Source of the DNA: Castor canadensis
Taxonomy: Eukaryota > Chordata > Mammalia > Rodentia > Castoridae
Direction: 5' to 3'
Assembly: GCF_047511655.1 (NCBI RefSeq)
Contig: NC_133393.1
Span: 2,175,001 to 2,239,000 of the forward strand
DNA length: 64,000 nt
Shown: positions 36,525 through 47,250 of the stretch, piece by piece
How positions within the stretch are numbered: the stretch's first letter is position 1
Layout: every line of letters starts with the position of its first letter
Notes under the pieces: generated by a model
What the model saw: only the letters and a program-made list of their open reading frames with translations
What the model was told of the DNA's origin: nothing
The model's database searches: none
Translations under genes and position numbers: made by a program

Positions 36525-37800
36525 TAACCAATTCCTGACTTGATGGCTTGTATGTATCCCCCCAAATTTCATGTGTTAGAATCTTGGTCCGAAGTGCAGC
36601 AGTGGAGAGGAGGGCTTTTTTTTTTTTTCTTTTATTATTCATATGTGCATACAAGGCTTGGGTCATTTCTCCCACCTGCCCCCACCCCCCTCCCTTACCA
36701 CCCACTCCACCCCCTCCCTCTCTCCCCCACCCCCTCAATACCCAGCAGAAACTCTTTTGCCCTTATCTCTAATTTTGTTGAAGAGAGAGTATAAGCAATA
36801 ATAGGAAGGAACAAGGGTTTTTGCTGGTTGAGATAAGGATAGCTATACAGGGAGTTGACTCACATTGATTTCCTGTGTATGTGTGTTACCTTCTAAGTTA
36901 ATTCTTCTTGATCTAACCTTTTTTCTAGTTCCTGGTCCCCTTTTCCTATTGGCCTCAGTTGCTTTTAAGGTATCTGCTTTAGTTTCTCTGCGTTAAGGGC
37001 AACAAATGTTAGCTAATTTTTTAGGTGTCTTACCTATCCTCACCCCTCCCTTGTGTGCTCTCACTTTATCATGTGCTCAAAGTCAAATCCCCTTGTTGTG
37101 TTTGCCCTTGATCTGATGTCCACATATGAGGGAGAACATATGATTTTTGGTCTTTCGTGCCAGGCTAACCTCACTCAGAATGATGTTCTCCAATTCCATC
37201 CATTTACCAGCGAATGATACCATTTCGTTCTTCTTCATGGCTGCATAAAATTCCATTGTGTATAGATACCACATTTTCTTGATCCAGTCGTCAGTGGTGG
37301 GGCATCTTGGCTGTTTCCATAACTTGGCTATTGTGAATAGTGCCGCAATAAACATGGGTGTGCAGGTGCCTCTGGAGTAACCTGTGTCACGGTCTTTTGG
37401 GTATATCTCCAAGAGTGGTATTGCTGGATCAAATGGTAGATCAATGTCTAGCTTTTTAAGTAGCCTCCAAATTTTTTTCCAGAGTGGTTGTACTAGTCTA
37501 CATTCCCACCAGCAGTGTAAGAGGGTTCCTTTTTCCCCGCATCGAGAGGAGGGCTTTTTGGGAGGACAGAGCCCTCATGAATGGATTGATCCACTAATGG
37601 AGTAATAGGCTATGGTGGGAGTGACTTTGTTACAAAAGTGAGCTCTCTCTGGAATGCAAGCTCTGTCTTGCCATGTGTTGCCCTCCACTATGTAATGGTA
37701 CAGCAGGAAGGCCTCACCAGACGTCAAACTCCAGAATATGGTTCTCTGTAAATTATTGATCATCCTTTGTTACAGCAACATCAAATCGACTAAGACACGT
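36525..37800 (+). mobile_element. MaLR-type LTR (MST/MLT1-like) split by L1 copy C
   Basis: The left piece 36525-36616 and right piece 37544-37800 read together as one diverged LTR. It resembles the mammalian MaLR group by its opening (CCCCCCAAATTTCATGTGTT) and by its end resembling GTTACAGCAACATCAAATCGACTAAGACA. The young L1 insertion and its duplicated target interrupt it. This is an old retroviral-type LTR with no internal genes. Confidence 0.6.
36617..37543 (-). mobile_element. Young L1 copy C, 5'-truncated, minus strand
   Basis: The poly-T at 36616-36628 is the reversed A tail, followed by the C-rich complement of the same G-rich 3'UTR seen in copies A and B. The element ends at the ORF2 zinc-knuckle coding region (37543). 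A 16-bp duplication GAGAGGAGGGCTTTTT flanks it (36605-36620 and 37544-37559; the T run overlaps the tail). The ORF2 remnant is open from 37412 down to 37083, ending at a TGA made by a G-to-T change. It sits inside an older MaLR LTR. Confidence 0.92.
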
Positions 37801-37869
37801 TGACCACTATCAGCAAAGTGGTCATTCAAGTGACCAGAGATCTCCCTTTCTGCTACTCTGTGCTGCCCC

Positions 37870-38455
37870 AGACCACACCCTGGTAAATCGTAACACTGGC
37901 AGGAGGATCTCCCTATTCTTGCACTAAAAATCCTTCAACAGCTTCTCCATGTTCTTGAGATATAATCCAAATTGTTTAGCACAGGTCCTCCTGAGCTGGC
38001 GCTGTCCCCCCTCACTACTTCATTTTCTCCCACTTGTCACCTCCTCTGGAACACAGGTCTCTTTCAATGCCTCAAACTCATCAGACTCTTTCCTGCCTCA
38101 GCCTTCATACTTGCTACTTTCTTCACTTAAAATTCTTTCTTCTTCTTTACCTAGATTCCTCATTTGTCCTTCAAATAATAGTTTAAATGTCGCCTTGGCA
38201 GACAGGCCTCCTCTGCTGCCCAGTTTACATTATATTTCCTACACTTCTATCCTACAGTGTCTTAAAAAGAGTGTGCAATTATTTTTATTTGTGTATATGT
38301 GTGTATCTATACACTTTTTTTCTTGGTCTCCCTTACTAGACTGTAAGCTCAGAGAGGACATAAACCACATTCCTTTTGTCCATTATCAAATTCCTACTGT
38401 TGGTTTAATACTTGGAAGAATAACTAACTTTTAGAATGGATGAAAGACACTGGAA
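37870..38455 (+). mobile_element. L2 (LINE2) 3'-end remnant
   Basis: A long, diverged segment contains typical L2 landmarks in order: CCTTCAACAGCTTCTCCATG, CTTCAAATAATAGTTTAAATG with CAGACAGGCCTCC, and AGACTGTAAGCTCAGAGAGG near its end. The 161-codon open frame at 37949-38434 is a chance reading of this repeat. Confidence 0.65.
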
Positions 38456-38525
38456 GGTGGATAGCTCCTTATTATAGTTGAGGACACTAAAATTCAGGGT
38501 TAAGCAAACTTTTAACTCTCAGGCT

Positions 38526-38745
38526 TAGCCTGAGAGTTCATTCCTACAATCCTAGCTAGGTGGGAGGCTCACATTGGGAGAATCAAGGTTTGAGGCCAGC
38601 TCAGACAATTAGTTTTCAAAACTCTATCTCCAAAATAACCAGAGCAAAATGGACTGGAGGTGTGGCTCAAACCATAGGTAGAGCACCTGCTTTGCAAGCA
38701 CAAAGCCCTGAGTTCTGGACCACATAGCAAGAACCTGTTTTAAAC
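38526..38745 (+). mobile_element. Composite B1+ID SINE
   Basis: B1 half with TAGCTAGGTGGGAGGCTCAC, linker CCAAAATAACCAGAGCAAAA, ID half with a small internal insertion (AACCATA). Confidence 0.7.
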
Positions 38746-39304
38746 CAACAATTGGATGCTTGACTAGATGTCTAACTAGGAAGTATTAGAAAATGTTTTT
38801 CCAGTATGGCCTACTGGCCTAAAGACTAGTAGACTACCATTGTTTGGGCCAGTAGTGTGATTTCTACTAGGTTTTTCCTGATGGTCACATATGCATTCAT
38901 ATGTGTTTGCAGACGTGTGATCTAAGTGGTAGAGTTTTCAAGGGTTTCTACCTTAAGAATATTTTCTAATTTTCCTTGTTATTCTTTTCACCTAGTGACA
39001 ATTCATGATCCTCGTTAGAATCAGACAAAGTGAGAAAACTAGAACAATGGACATTTTCTGTTGGGTCAGTGAAGGTATAAGATTCATTCAGTTAATGACT
39101 TAAAAAATATCTCTAAAGCATGTTTTCCCTAAGACTATTTGGTAAACTCATTTCTCAGCACAGTGGGTAAAACCCTTCCAAAGCCCTTCAGGCTAACTGT
39201 ATTGCCATTCTCATGATAGCAAAACCACATGACACAGAAGGCTGAGCTCCTTGTAGGCTTTCGTTATCTCACTGAAGGAGCCCAAGAGTATCTGTCCTTG
39301 GTTA

Positions 39305-40834
39305 AGTTCAACAAAACATGGACTTTACCAAAATACAGATGTGGAGACCAGTGGAACATAGGACTCAGACATAAATCCATTCAGCTTCAATCTAATTGTT
39401 GACAAAGGAGCCCAAAACAAGTGCTGGAGAAAAAATAGCTTCTTCAACAAATGGTTCTGGGAAAACTGGATGTCTACATGTAGAAGACTGAAACTGGATA
39501 CCTGTCTTTCACCCTGTACCAGTACCAACTCAAAGTGGATTAAATGTCTGAAAGTACTACAAGAAAGAATAGGCAAAATGCTGGGACATATAGGGACAGG
39601 CAATATCTTCCTGAATAGAACACCAGTGGCTTAGGAATTGAGAGAAAGTCTGAACAAATGGGACATTAAACTAAAAATCTTCTGCACAGCAAAGGAAACA
39701 GTCACTAGCCTGTTTATATATAGGAGTGTTGCTCAGTCATAAAGAATAATGATTATATTGTTTGCAGGTAAATGGATGGAACTGGAGATCATCATGTTAA
39801 GTGAAGTAAGCGAGGTTTAGAAAGACAAAGGTCACAGGTTTCCTCTCATATGTAGAAGATCCAAAAGGTAAATGTATACATACACAAATATAAACATGAT
39901 CATATGCACATTTATATACAGAACATGTTTATAATAGTAGGACTGTTTGATGGGACTTGGGGAAGAAGGGAGAGGAAAATAAAATGATAGTGAACAATAT
40001 TGAAATATATTGCATTGCTAAGGGAAGGTGGCATAACGAAACACGCTGTTGAATAAGAGGGGGTGGGGGAAGGGAAGGAAGAGAAATAGAAGGTTAATCT
40101 GACTAAAGTACAGTGTAGGCGCAGTTGAAATACCATTGTGAAATCCCTTTGAGCAATGAATACGGACTTTAAAAATGAAGGACAGGATGGTAAAATGGGT
40201 CCTGTGAGGGAGTGGGTACTTGTGGGAGGGAGAAGGATGAATGAGGGGATAAAGGCAGGTGAATATGGTTGATGTACCTTATATACTAATATGGAATAGA
40301 ACAATGAAACCTGTTGTAATTGTTTTGTGGGGATGGACCTAACTGAGGCACTTCGTAAGGGTATACGAAAATGTCACTGTTAGGGTGAACAAAAAGAAGC
40401 CACCTAGGATTGGACCCCCCCCCCCGCACTGTTGCGGGTAGCTTACTGACACCTCACCTCCCACTGGAAGGACCACATCTAGCCTCAAGGAAATGACAAG
40501 CCACCACCTCGCCAGGGGCTCCAGAGCTGAGCAACTTCTCTAGCTAGTTACTGCTTGTCTCCTCTAGCTTTCCTTAGTGGTGGCTGACTCCACTCTGGAA
40601 GAATTTTCCCACCCAGAGGGGTTTCCCCTCCAGATCACTCCCCTATATCTACTCCAAGTCCATAAGAGGCTGAGGGCTCCAGCTCTCTTGCTGGGGTCCC
40701 CTCTGCAGGGCTCCTTCCCCAACAATAAACCCTGTGCTGGCCTCTGAGGGTCTCTCTGCCTCTGCCATGCTCTTTCATTTCTAACAGTCACAGTTAATGC
40801 TTCCTAATGTGTGCTAATAAAAATACTTTAAAAA
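39305..40834 (+). mobile_element. Old L1 remnant, internally deleted and interrupted by the solo LTR
   Basis: 39320-39715 corresponds to the ORF2 region around FNKNCWENW in the young copies, but is diverged and has stops. It jumps at about 39716 to the GKWMELE segment, so several hundred bases are missing. A 3'UTR-like region follows to 40372, then the solo LTR, then a short A-rich tail ending near 40834. Confidence 0.75.
40378..40786 (+). mobile_element. Solo LTR of an endogenous retrovirus, 409 bp
   Basis: The ends form the inverted repeat TGTTAG...CTAACA, and an exact 5-bp target duplication GTCAC lies on each side (40373-40377 and 40787-40791). A polyadenylation signal AATAAA is at 40724-40729, which sets the + orientation. 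No internal retroviral sequence flanks it, so it is a recombined solo LTR. A 5-bp duplication fits ERV-L-like or some class I elements; the family is not identified. It is inserted in an older L1 whose tail continues at 40792. Confidence 0.8.
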
Positions 40835-41045
40835 AATGTGGCCCTCAATTGCACTGAAAGTGTCTGTAGAGGAGGAGAAAACTTTCCCCCTGCCCTCATA
40901 TATTCAGTGCCTGTACCTGCAAATTAAAATGGATAAATGGCAAATTAACAGAAGAAAAGGTTTATTTTGTATACACACGAGGGGCTCAGGAAAAAGAAGT
41001 AAAACCCCCAAAAGTAATTAGTCCTGACAACTTACAATACATTTC

Positions 41046-41141
41046 TTTTTTTGTTTTGTTTTTTGGTGTTACTGGGGCTTGAACTCAGGGCCTCATGCTT
41101 GGTAGGCAGGCTCTCTTCCACTTGAGCCATTCCGCCAGCCA
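41046..41141 (-). mobile_element. ID-like SINE, minus strand
   Basis: GGGGCTTGAACTCAGGGCCT and CACTTGAGCCATTCCGCCAG with a GTTTT-rich reversed tail. Confidence 0.75.
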
Positions 41142-41569
41142 TAACATTTCTTTAGAAGGGTAATAATTTGTGGAGAACTGAGAAGGTAAATATTTGGATA
41201 GCTCTAACATAACATAAGGGCTATGTTTGTTCCGTAGATTCAAGTCCTGCTCTAGTGGGAAGAGCCATCTTCTACCCTGGTGTGGCAGGGATGAGAGAAG
41301 ACACCCTCAAAAAGGACGTGTATGCTGTTTACAGGCAGAAAGAGGGAATTCCTCCCATGTCTGCTGCCTATTAACTGCCTTCAGCTTAAAATAATCCTAA
41401 ACCAAAGAGTCAGAATTTAGGGTGTCACATTGTCATCCCCTCCATGTCCAACAGTCCATGGAAACAGAAACAGATGGGAAAGGAATGATTTTGAAGGCCC
41501 CCTGTAGGAAGTTTTTTAAAATCAAGTTTGGAGCCTTGGATGTATTATCTGAGACCTTTTAGTATTTTC

Positions 41570-42655
41570 TTTTCCTTCTTTGTCTGTTGACTAAAAATTA
41601 TGGTAAAATTCTCATAAAATTTACCATGCTAGTCATTTGTAAGTGTTGAAGGGCATTGATTACATTCATTTGTTGTGAAATCACCATCATCACCTATTCT
41701 CCAGACCTTTTTTCTCCTAGTAAAAACTGGAGACTACACACACTGAACGCTGAATCCTCACTCACTGCTGCTCCTCCCCAGCCTCTGGCAACCAGAATTC
41801 TACTTTCTGTCTCTTTCAGTCTATTGAGGGACAGTACGTAAATTGAGTTACACAGCATTTGTCCTTTTGTGACTGGTTTACTTTTTTCAGCATAAACAAT
41901 GTCAGTGGTTTCATCCATTTGTGGCACGAATCAGTTTTCCTCTTTTCTTAAGGCTGGTTCACTGAATGTACACACCACAGTTTCTTTACCCTTCACTGAT
42001 GGACATTTAAATCGCTTCAACTTTTGGCTACTATGAAAACTGCTGCAGTGAACATGGGTGTACAAATGTCTGAGTTCCTGTTTTCAGTTTGTTTGGGTAC
42101 ATACCCAGGAGAGGAACTGTTAAGAGTACATTAATAAAATGCTAATTTTTTTCCTTGGCAGTCTTGGGGTTTGAACTCAGGGCCTTCTGCTTGGTAGGCA
42201 AGTTCTCTACCACTCGAGCCATGTCCCCAGCCCCTTTTGCTTTAGCTTATTTTTAGGACAGTGTCTTGCTTTTGCCAGGGGCCAGCCTTGAAGTGTGATC
42301 CTCCTATCTCTGCCTCCTGAGTAGCTGGGATTACAGTTATCAGGACCATACCTGGCCCTTATAATTCTATTTTCAATTTTTTGATGAGCCACACTGCTTT
42401 CCTTAGTGGCATTTCTACCAGTTGTGCACAAGGTCACAACATCTCCACATCCTTGCCAATGGTTGCCACTTTCTATTTTGTTTACAACAGCCATTCTAAT
42501 GAAATGTGGAGTGGGATCTCATAGTGGCTTTGATGTACATTTTTCTAATGATGGGGAGCCTCTTTTCACATGCTTATTAGCCATTTGTATATTTTCTTGG
42601 GAGAAATGTCTACTCAAGAGTTTTGCCCACTTCCTGCTTTTTTTTTCTTTTAGAA
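41570..42655 (-). mobile_element. Ancient L1, minus strand, split by a composite SINE
   Basis: Read on the minus strand, 42358-42655 then 41570-42147 follow the order of an old L1 3' half. Landmarks on the + strand are GATGGACATTTAAATCGCTT and CCATTCTAATGAAATGTGGA. A SINE occupies 42148-42357. Confidence 0.6.
42148..42357 (-). mobile_element. Composite B1+ID SINE, minus strand
   Basis: Dimer inserted in the ancient antisense L1; ID half 42165-42235, B1 half 42255-42355. Confidence 0.75.
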
Positions 42656-42801
42656 GGGTGGATACATAATTCAAATTTAGGAGATGATAGCTACTAACAA
42701 AACCCTAGAGGTAAATCTGTTGACTATTTGACTTTAAATTTCTTGCAAACTGTTTATTGTAAGTAAACAATCTCTAATTTTTTATTTAAAAATTAAAATT
42801 G

Positions 42802-42884
42802 TTTTTGGTGGTACTGGGGTTTGAACTCAGGGCTTTTACCCTGTGAGGCAGGCACTCTATTGCTTGAGCCACAACTCCAGCCCT
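42802..42884 (-). mobile_element. ID-like SINE, minus strand
   Basis: GTGGTACTGGGGTTTGAACT followed by TTGCTTGAGCCACAACTCCA. Confidence 0.75.
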
Positions 42885-43454
42885 GAAAATTTAAATTTTT
42901 TAAAGTTGTAAAGAATAGTTCACTAACAGACAAACTGTGTATAAGAATACAGTTTGAATTTTTGCAAATGGACACTTGTGAGTACCATTACCTTGGGCAC
43001 AGAGGTATAAGTGCATCCTGGAAGGCCCTCTTCTGGTCACTAACCCCTCCAGTCACTATCCCCTGCCCACAGGGGATTAGTTCTAATGCTTACATTTTAG
43101 GTTTCTGTACTTTATAGTGATAAAAGGAAAATTCTGAGCTGTCTTAAACTTAATTACAAGGGAGAGAGGACGGGGTGAGAGATAAGGGACACCAATCATC
43201 TAACAGCTATGGGCCCAAACCACCAAAAGACAGTTCCACTTGCCTGAATGTACATTGAAACCTTGAGTCAAAACCCAAGGCAGCTGACCCCTGTGTCTCA
43301 CTGTTCTGGTTCTGCCTACAATGGACTTTCCTGACCATTAACCCTGACCAAACTGGAGGCAACCCATCCCTCTTACCAAAGTCAATGTAGATTCACTATA
43401 AAGAATTTGTGCTTTTCTTCTTCTTCTTCTTTTTCAAATTTTCATTTTAAAAAT

Positions 43455-43700
43455 ACTCTTGGGCTGGATGCTGGTGGCTCACACCTGTAACCCTCGCTAC
43501 TTGAGAGGAAGAGATCAGGAGGATGGCCGTTCAAGGCCAGCCTGGACAAACAGTTCGTGAGACCCTATATAAAAAATATCCAACACAGAACTGGGCTGAC
43601 GGAGTTGGCTCAAGTGGTAGAGCTCCTGCTTAGCAAGTGCAAGGCTCTGAGTTCAAACCCCACTACCACCAAAAGAAAAAAAAAAGAGAGAGAGAGAAAA
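43455..43700 (+). mobile_element. Composite B1+ID SINE
   Basis: B1 half GCTGGTGGCTCACACCTGTA, linker ATATCCAACACAGAACTGGG, ID half to CCACTACCACCAAAAG, then an A/GA-rich tail. Confidence 0.8.
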
Positions 43701-43835
43701 TGATCTTGTGGTTGAGGAACTTGTCCTAGGACCAGGCCCTTTGTTTCGTCGGGCTGCATCTGTGATGGCTCAATTAAACCCTTTTATTTCATAGAACCCT
43801 AAGTCTCAAGAATTTTGATTTAACAATAGAAACAG

Positions 43836-43995
43836 ATCAGGCATAGTGGAGCACTGCTGTAGTCCCAGCTACTGGAGAACTCGAGAAACCCGTCAACAAC
43901 AAAAAGGCTGGAGGAGTGGCTCAAGCGGTAAGAGCGCCTGCCTTGGGTTCAAACTGCGGTGCCGCCAACAAACAAACAAACAAACAAACAAAGAA
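43836..43995 (+). mobile_element. Truncated B1 plus ID-like SINE with (CAAA)n tail
   Basis: B1 fragment 43836-43895, ID unit 43904-43965 (GGCTCAAGCGGTAAGAGCGC), tail of repeated CAAA to 43995. Confidence 0.7.
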
Positions 43996-44118
43996 ACTGG
44001 GCTGCACCCATGGGGATGGGAAGAAGCAACAACAAAGGCGGAGGCAAGTGGATCTGCAGTTCCAAGTCAACCTGGGTTGCACAGCAGCACCGATTCTCAA
44101 ACCAAAGCGAAGGACCAA

Positions 44119-44246
44119 TGAGCAGAACAAGAGAGGAAAAGAGAGGAGGGAGAGGCGGAGGGAGACGGAGGGAAGGCATGGGGAAGGAGGGAGGAGGAGA
44201 AGAGGGCAGGAAGGAGAGGAGGCAGGGGAAGGAGGGAGGGGACCTG
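44119..44246 (+). repeat. Purine-rich low-complexity tract
   Basis: About 130 bases are almost all A and G on the + strand (GAGG/GGAG/GGAA mixtures) with few pyrimidines. The tract borders the CpG island on its upstream side. Such polypurine tracts can form non-B DNA, but no function is shown. Confidence 0.7.
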
Positions 44247-44633
44247 GGCCGGCTGGGTCCCCATCCCGCCACCATCGCCACCCGCAGGTCCCATCGCGAC
44301 AACCGGTGCGGCTCCCGCTTTACTTCCTCGGCAGAGAGGAATGCTGTCACTCCATGGCCTTGCCAGCACTTGGTATTTTCGATCTTCTTCCTGTTTTCTT
44401 TTCTGTCCTATTTGAAATACACAGGAACAGTTCTTGGTTTGGGGCCGGTCCTCTGAGGTGTTGACTCTCTCGGGCTTCTTCGTCTGGTCAAAGCCAGCCC
44501 GCCATGTGACTTTGCAGGACATTCTGCTCACCGCCGCTGCCATATCAGCTAGGTCACACAATAAGGCGCGAGTCCCCGGGGGGTCAAGACCTTGGACACG
44601 AGGGGACTCGCGAGTCTCCCGCAGGGCCGGAGC

Positions 44634-44692
44634 GGGGCGGGCCTTGACGGGGCGGAGCCTCGCGGGGGCGGAGCCAGGCGAGGGGGCGGGGC
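44634..44692 (+). promoter_or_regulatory. Cluster of four GC boxes (Sp/KLF type)
   Basis: GGGGCGG cores occur at about 44634, 44649, 44665 and 44683, all in the same orientation and spaced 15-18 bp apart. The middle two are followed by AGC. They sit about 80-140 bp upstream of the inferred first exon, a typical proximal promoter position. Confidence 0.65.
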
Positions 44693-44698
44693 GCGAGG

Positions 44699-44744
44699 TG
44701 CGCACGCGCAAACCGAGCTGGGCGCAGAGCCCCGCGCATGCGCC
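44699..44744. promoter_or_regulatory. Two NRF-1 sites
   Basis: TGCGCACGCGCA at 44699-44710 fits the NRF-1 consensus YGCGCAYGCGCR at every position. CGCGCATGCGCC at 44733-44744 fits 11 of 12. They lie 34 bp apart, just upstream of the inferred first exon, and adjoin the GC boxes. Confidence 0.65.
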
Positions 44745-44769
44745 TCAGCCCGGCGCTTCGCAGAGGAGG

Positions 44770-44987
44770 GGAGCGCGTCGGTCTCCGCGCCCAGCCCTGC
44801 CCGTTGGAGCCGCTGCTGAGCCGCTGGGTGTGAGCCCTGGATACCGGTAAAGTTCGTGAGGAAATCTTAATCCTTCTTAGCGGAGCAAAAGCCGTGCGAG
44901 CCCGCCAGGCGGTCCCCCGGGTGCTGGGCGCCTGGGGCAGCGGCGTTGGCGGTTGCGCCGCGACCGGGAGGCGCCGGCGGCCGGACG
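44770..44987 (+). other. RAB23: Inferred non-coding first exon of RAB23, two possible donors
   Basis: Two plausible splice donors follow the core promoter: CCG|GTAAAG (exon end 44846) and ACG|GTGAGT (exon end 44987, the better consensus). Either would join the 5'UTR acceptor at 53562. The start is placed only by its position downstream of the GC-box/NRF-1 cluster and is approximate. Use of both donors would give transcripts differing by 141 nt of 5'UTR. No ATG-initiated frame here connects to RAB23. Confidence 0.5.
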
Positions 44988-45361
44988 GTGAGTGGCGGCT
45001 GGCGCGTCCCTCGCGGGCCCAGGACCCCGCCTCCTCGGGGCCCGGGATGCGCTGCTGTGGGGCGGGGAGGGCGGTGGGGCTCCGTCCGCTCCCTTGGGCG
45101 GCGGTCCCCGGGGTCGCCGGGCGGGCCGAGCCCTGCTCCGCACCCCACATGCGAACGGGGCGCGGCCAAGCGGGCCCCGCGTTCCCGGGGCTGGGCGGGA
45201 CGAGGGTCGCCTGCGCCGCCGGCGTTTGCACTGTCCCACCCCGCGGCCTCGCCACTGATCTCTTCCTGACTTGTAGCCCACTCCGTCGACGCCCAGGTTT
45301 CTGTGTTTGTGTCCAAATGTAATCATGCTTGTTCTCAATAACAGTGAAAGGAAAGAATCCT

Positions 45362-45445
45362 CTTTTGTGGTGGGACTGGGATTTGAACTCAGGACTTAGC
45401 GCTTGCAAAGCAGGTGCTCTATTTCTTGAGCCAGTCCTCTCCCCG
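45362..45445 (-). mobile_element. ID-like SINE at the CpG island edge, minus strand
   Basis: GGGATTTGAACTCAGGACTT and TTCTTGAGCCAGTCCTCTCC; it marks the downstream border of the island. Confidence 0.7.
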
Positions 45446-46267
45446 CCCCCTCGCCCCAAATCCTTTTTTAGTTTATTAGACTTCACTGGCTGGCAAGAAA
45501 TTTAAAAATTAAGTTTGTGGGGATAGGGGGTTTATATAATGTGTTACTGTCAGGGTTTTTAATTATTATACTCAGGCATATGCTTTTCAAAGAACCCGGT
45601 TGTTTTCACACAGTGTTTTAAGTCTGTAGCGTCTGAGACTTTCCGCTAAATTGCCTGTGTTAATGCTTTCACTTTTTTCTTTATATGTTCTTGTTTTTTA
45701 AGTTATTGTATGGTAAACGTGACCTTTCAAGGGGGGTACACGGGGGATTAATGTAACCACCAATGTCACCAGTAGGTAAAACAGTTGCAATACCCATGAG
45801 AAACTCACTCTCCCTTTCACCCCAAGCCCTGGCAGTTGCTGTTCTTTACAAAGTATCTTTGAAGGGGAATGGTAACAATATGACGCCTTTGGATGCTGGC
45901 TTGTTAGAGCGCAATGCCTTTGCGATTCCTCCCAGGTGTCCCATGTATGGATCATGCCTTTTTTATTGCTAAGTAACATTTCATTAGGTTGATGCACTAA
46001 ATCCCTCTGCTCATTTACACCCCCACCCACTGAAGGGGATTTTGTGAGAACTAAGTTTTCATCTCCCTAAGGCACCTCAGTGCGTGAGATTTCAGTATTA
46101 GACAGGAAATATTCATGTAACTCTTAAGGACCCCTCCAGCTGTTTTCCAGAGTGGCTGCCTCACTTTGCTTTCCACCAGCAAGAGTTCCAGTTCCTCCCC
46201 ACCACTTGGTATTGTCAGTATTTTAAAATTTAGCCGTTTTGCTAGTTGCATAGTGATATCTCATTGT

Positions 46268-46388
46268 GGGCTTTTTTTTTTTTTAATAATCTGTCTCCCT
46301 TTGTAGTCCAGTCTGGCTTCAAACTCGAGGTCCTGTCTCAGTTTTCCCAGTGCGGGGATTACAGTTGTGTACTACAACGCCTACCTTC
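46268..46388 (-). mobile_element. B1 SINE, minus strand
   Basis: T-run at 46271-46284 and CCAGTCTGGCTTCAAACTCG; inserted in the ancient L1. Confidence 0.65.
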
Positions 46389-46494
46389 ATTGAGGTTTTA
46401 ATTAATGGTCAAAGATATCTGATGTCTTTTCATGAGTTCATTTTCCATGTAGTGTCAGTCCAGGTCTTTTGCCTGTTTTTTAACTTTTTTTTTT

Positions 46495-46660
46495 TTTAAA
46501 AAAAAAAAGGGTTTTTTTTTTTTTTGAGGGTTTTTGCTTGTTTGTTTTGAGACAGGGTCTCACTGTGTAACATAGTACAGACTGGCCTCAAACTCTCGGT
46601 TCTCCTGCCTCAGAGCCTTCTTGCTGGGATTACTGGCTTGTAGCATCATGCCTGGCTTTT
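46495..46660 (-). mobile_element. B1 SINE with long A/T tracts, minus strand
   Basis: B1 body 46538-46660 (GAGACAGGGTCTCACTGTGT on +). It is preceded by an A10-GGG-T13 arrangement that is a short inverted repeat. Confidence 0.7.
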
Positions 46661-47061
46661 TGAGGGTCCTTTATATGTTTCGTTTACAGATTAAATGTCA
46701 TATATGTGCTTTGCAAATATTTTCCCGTCGTCTGTAGTTTGCCTTTCCAATATGTTGATACTGTCTTTCAGAAAGCAAATGTTTTAATTTTGATGAAGTT
46801 CAACTCATTAATTTTCCTTAAGTATATTTTGGTATGTCTGAGAACTCTGCCTAGCCCTGGGTCAAGAGAGTTTTCTCTTTAGCTTTTTCTTTTAAAAGTT
46901 ACAGTTTTACATTTAGGTCTTTGATCAGTTTTGAGTTAATTATACAAGGGGTTGAATTTGCATGAAGCTTTACTTTTTGGACGTGGTATTCAATTGTTCA
47001 TTTGGCGAAAGACCATCTTTTCTCCATTGAATTGCTTTTGCACCTTTGTCAAATCAGTTAG

Positions 47062-47250
47062 CTTGGTGGGGCATGATGGGGGTATACCTGTAATTCCATG
47101 TAGGCAGGAGGCAGAGGAAGGAGGATCAAGTCCAAGGCTGGCCCAGGGCAAAATGTACAAGACCCGATCTGCAAGATAAACTAAAAGCAGAGAGGGTTGG
47201 GGGTGTGGCTCAAGTGCAAAACCCTATTTCAAGCCCTAACACCAAAATTG
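47062..47250 (+). mobile_element. Composite B1+ID SINE, diverged
   Basis: GGGGCATGATGGGGGTATAC, GGAGGCAGAGGAAGGAGGAT, and an ID remnant with GGGGTGTGGCTCAAGTGC. Confidence 0.6.

Larger units (their letters stand above)
44250..45270. promoter_or_regulatory. CpG island over the RAB23 promoter
   Basis: The stretch is strongly G+C rich with dense CpG, in sharp contrast to AT-rich flanks on both sides. No TATA box is visible, as expected for a housekeeping-type promoter with dispersed start sites. Long open frames on both strands here (up to 300 codons) result from base composition. Divergent transcription is common at such islands but nothing here demonstrates it. Confidence 0.85.

Noticed and set aside
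37949..38434. 161-codon + strand frame
   Set aside because: It is an open stretch across an L2 remnant, in a frame without L2 protein similarity.
43949..44711. Overlapping frames in the purine-rich tract (up to 204 codons)
   Set aside because: They are produced by a low-complexity GA tract and the start of the CpG island.
44250..45270. Bidirectional promoter for a second gene (for example PRIM2, which lies upstream of RAB23 in human)
   Set aside because: No exon of another gene is visible on the minus strand within the 44 kb upstream, and in human the two genes are far apart.
44584..45486. 300-codon minus-strand open frame and several + strand frames of 75-165 codons around the CpG island
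   Set aside because: High G+C removes stop codons on all frames. The peptides are Arg/Pro/Gly/Ala-rich with no domain, and one frame runs into an ID-like SINE.
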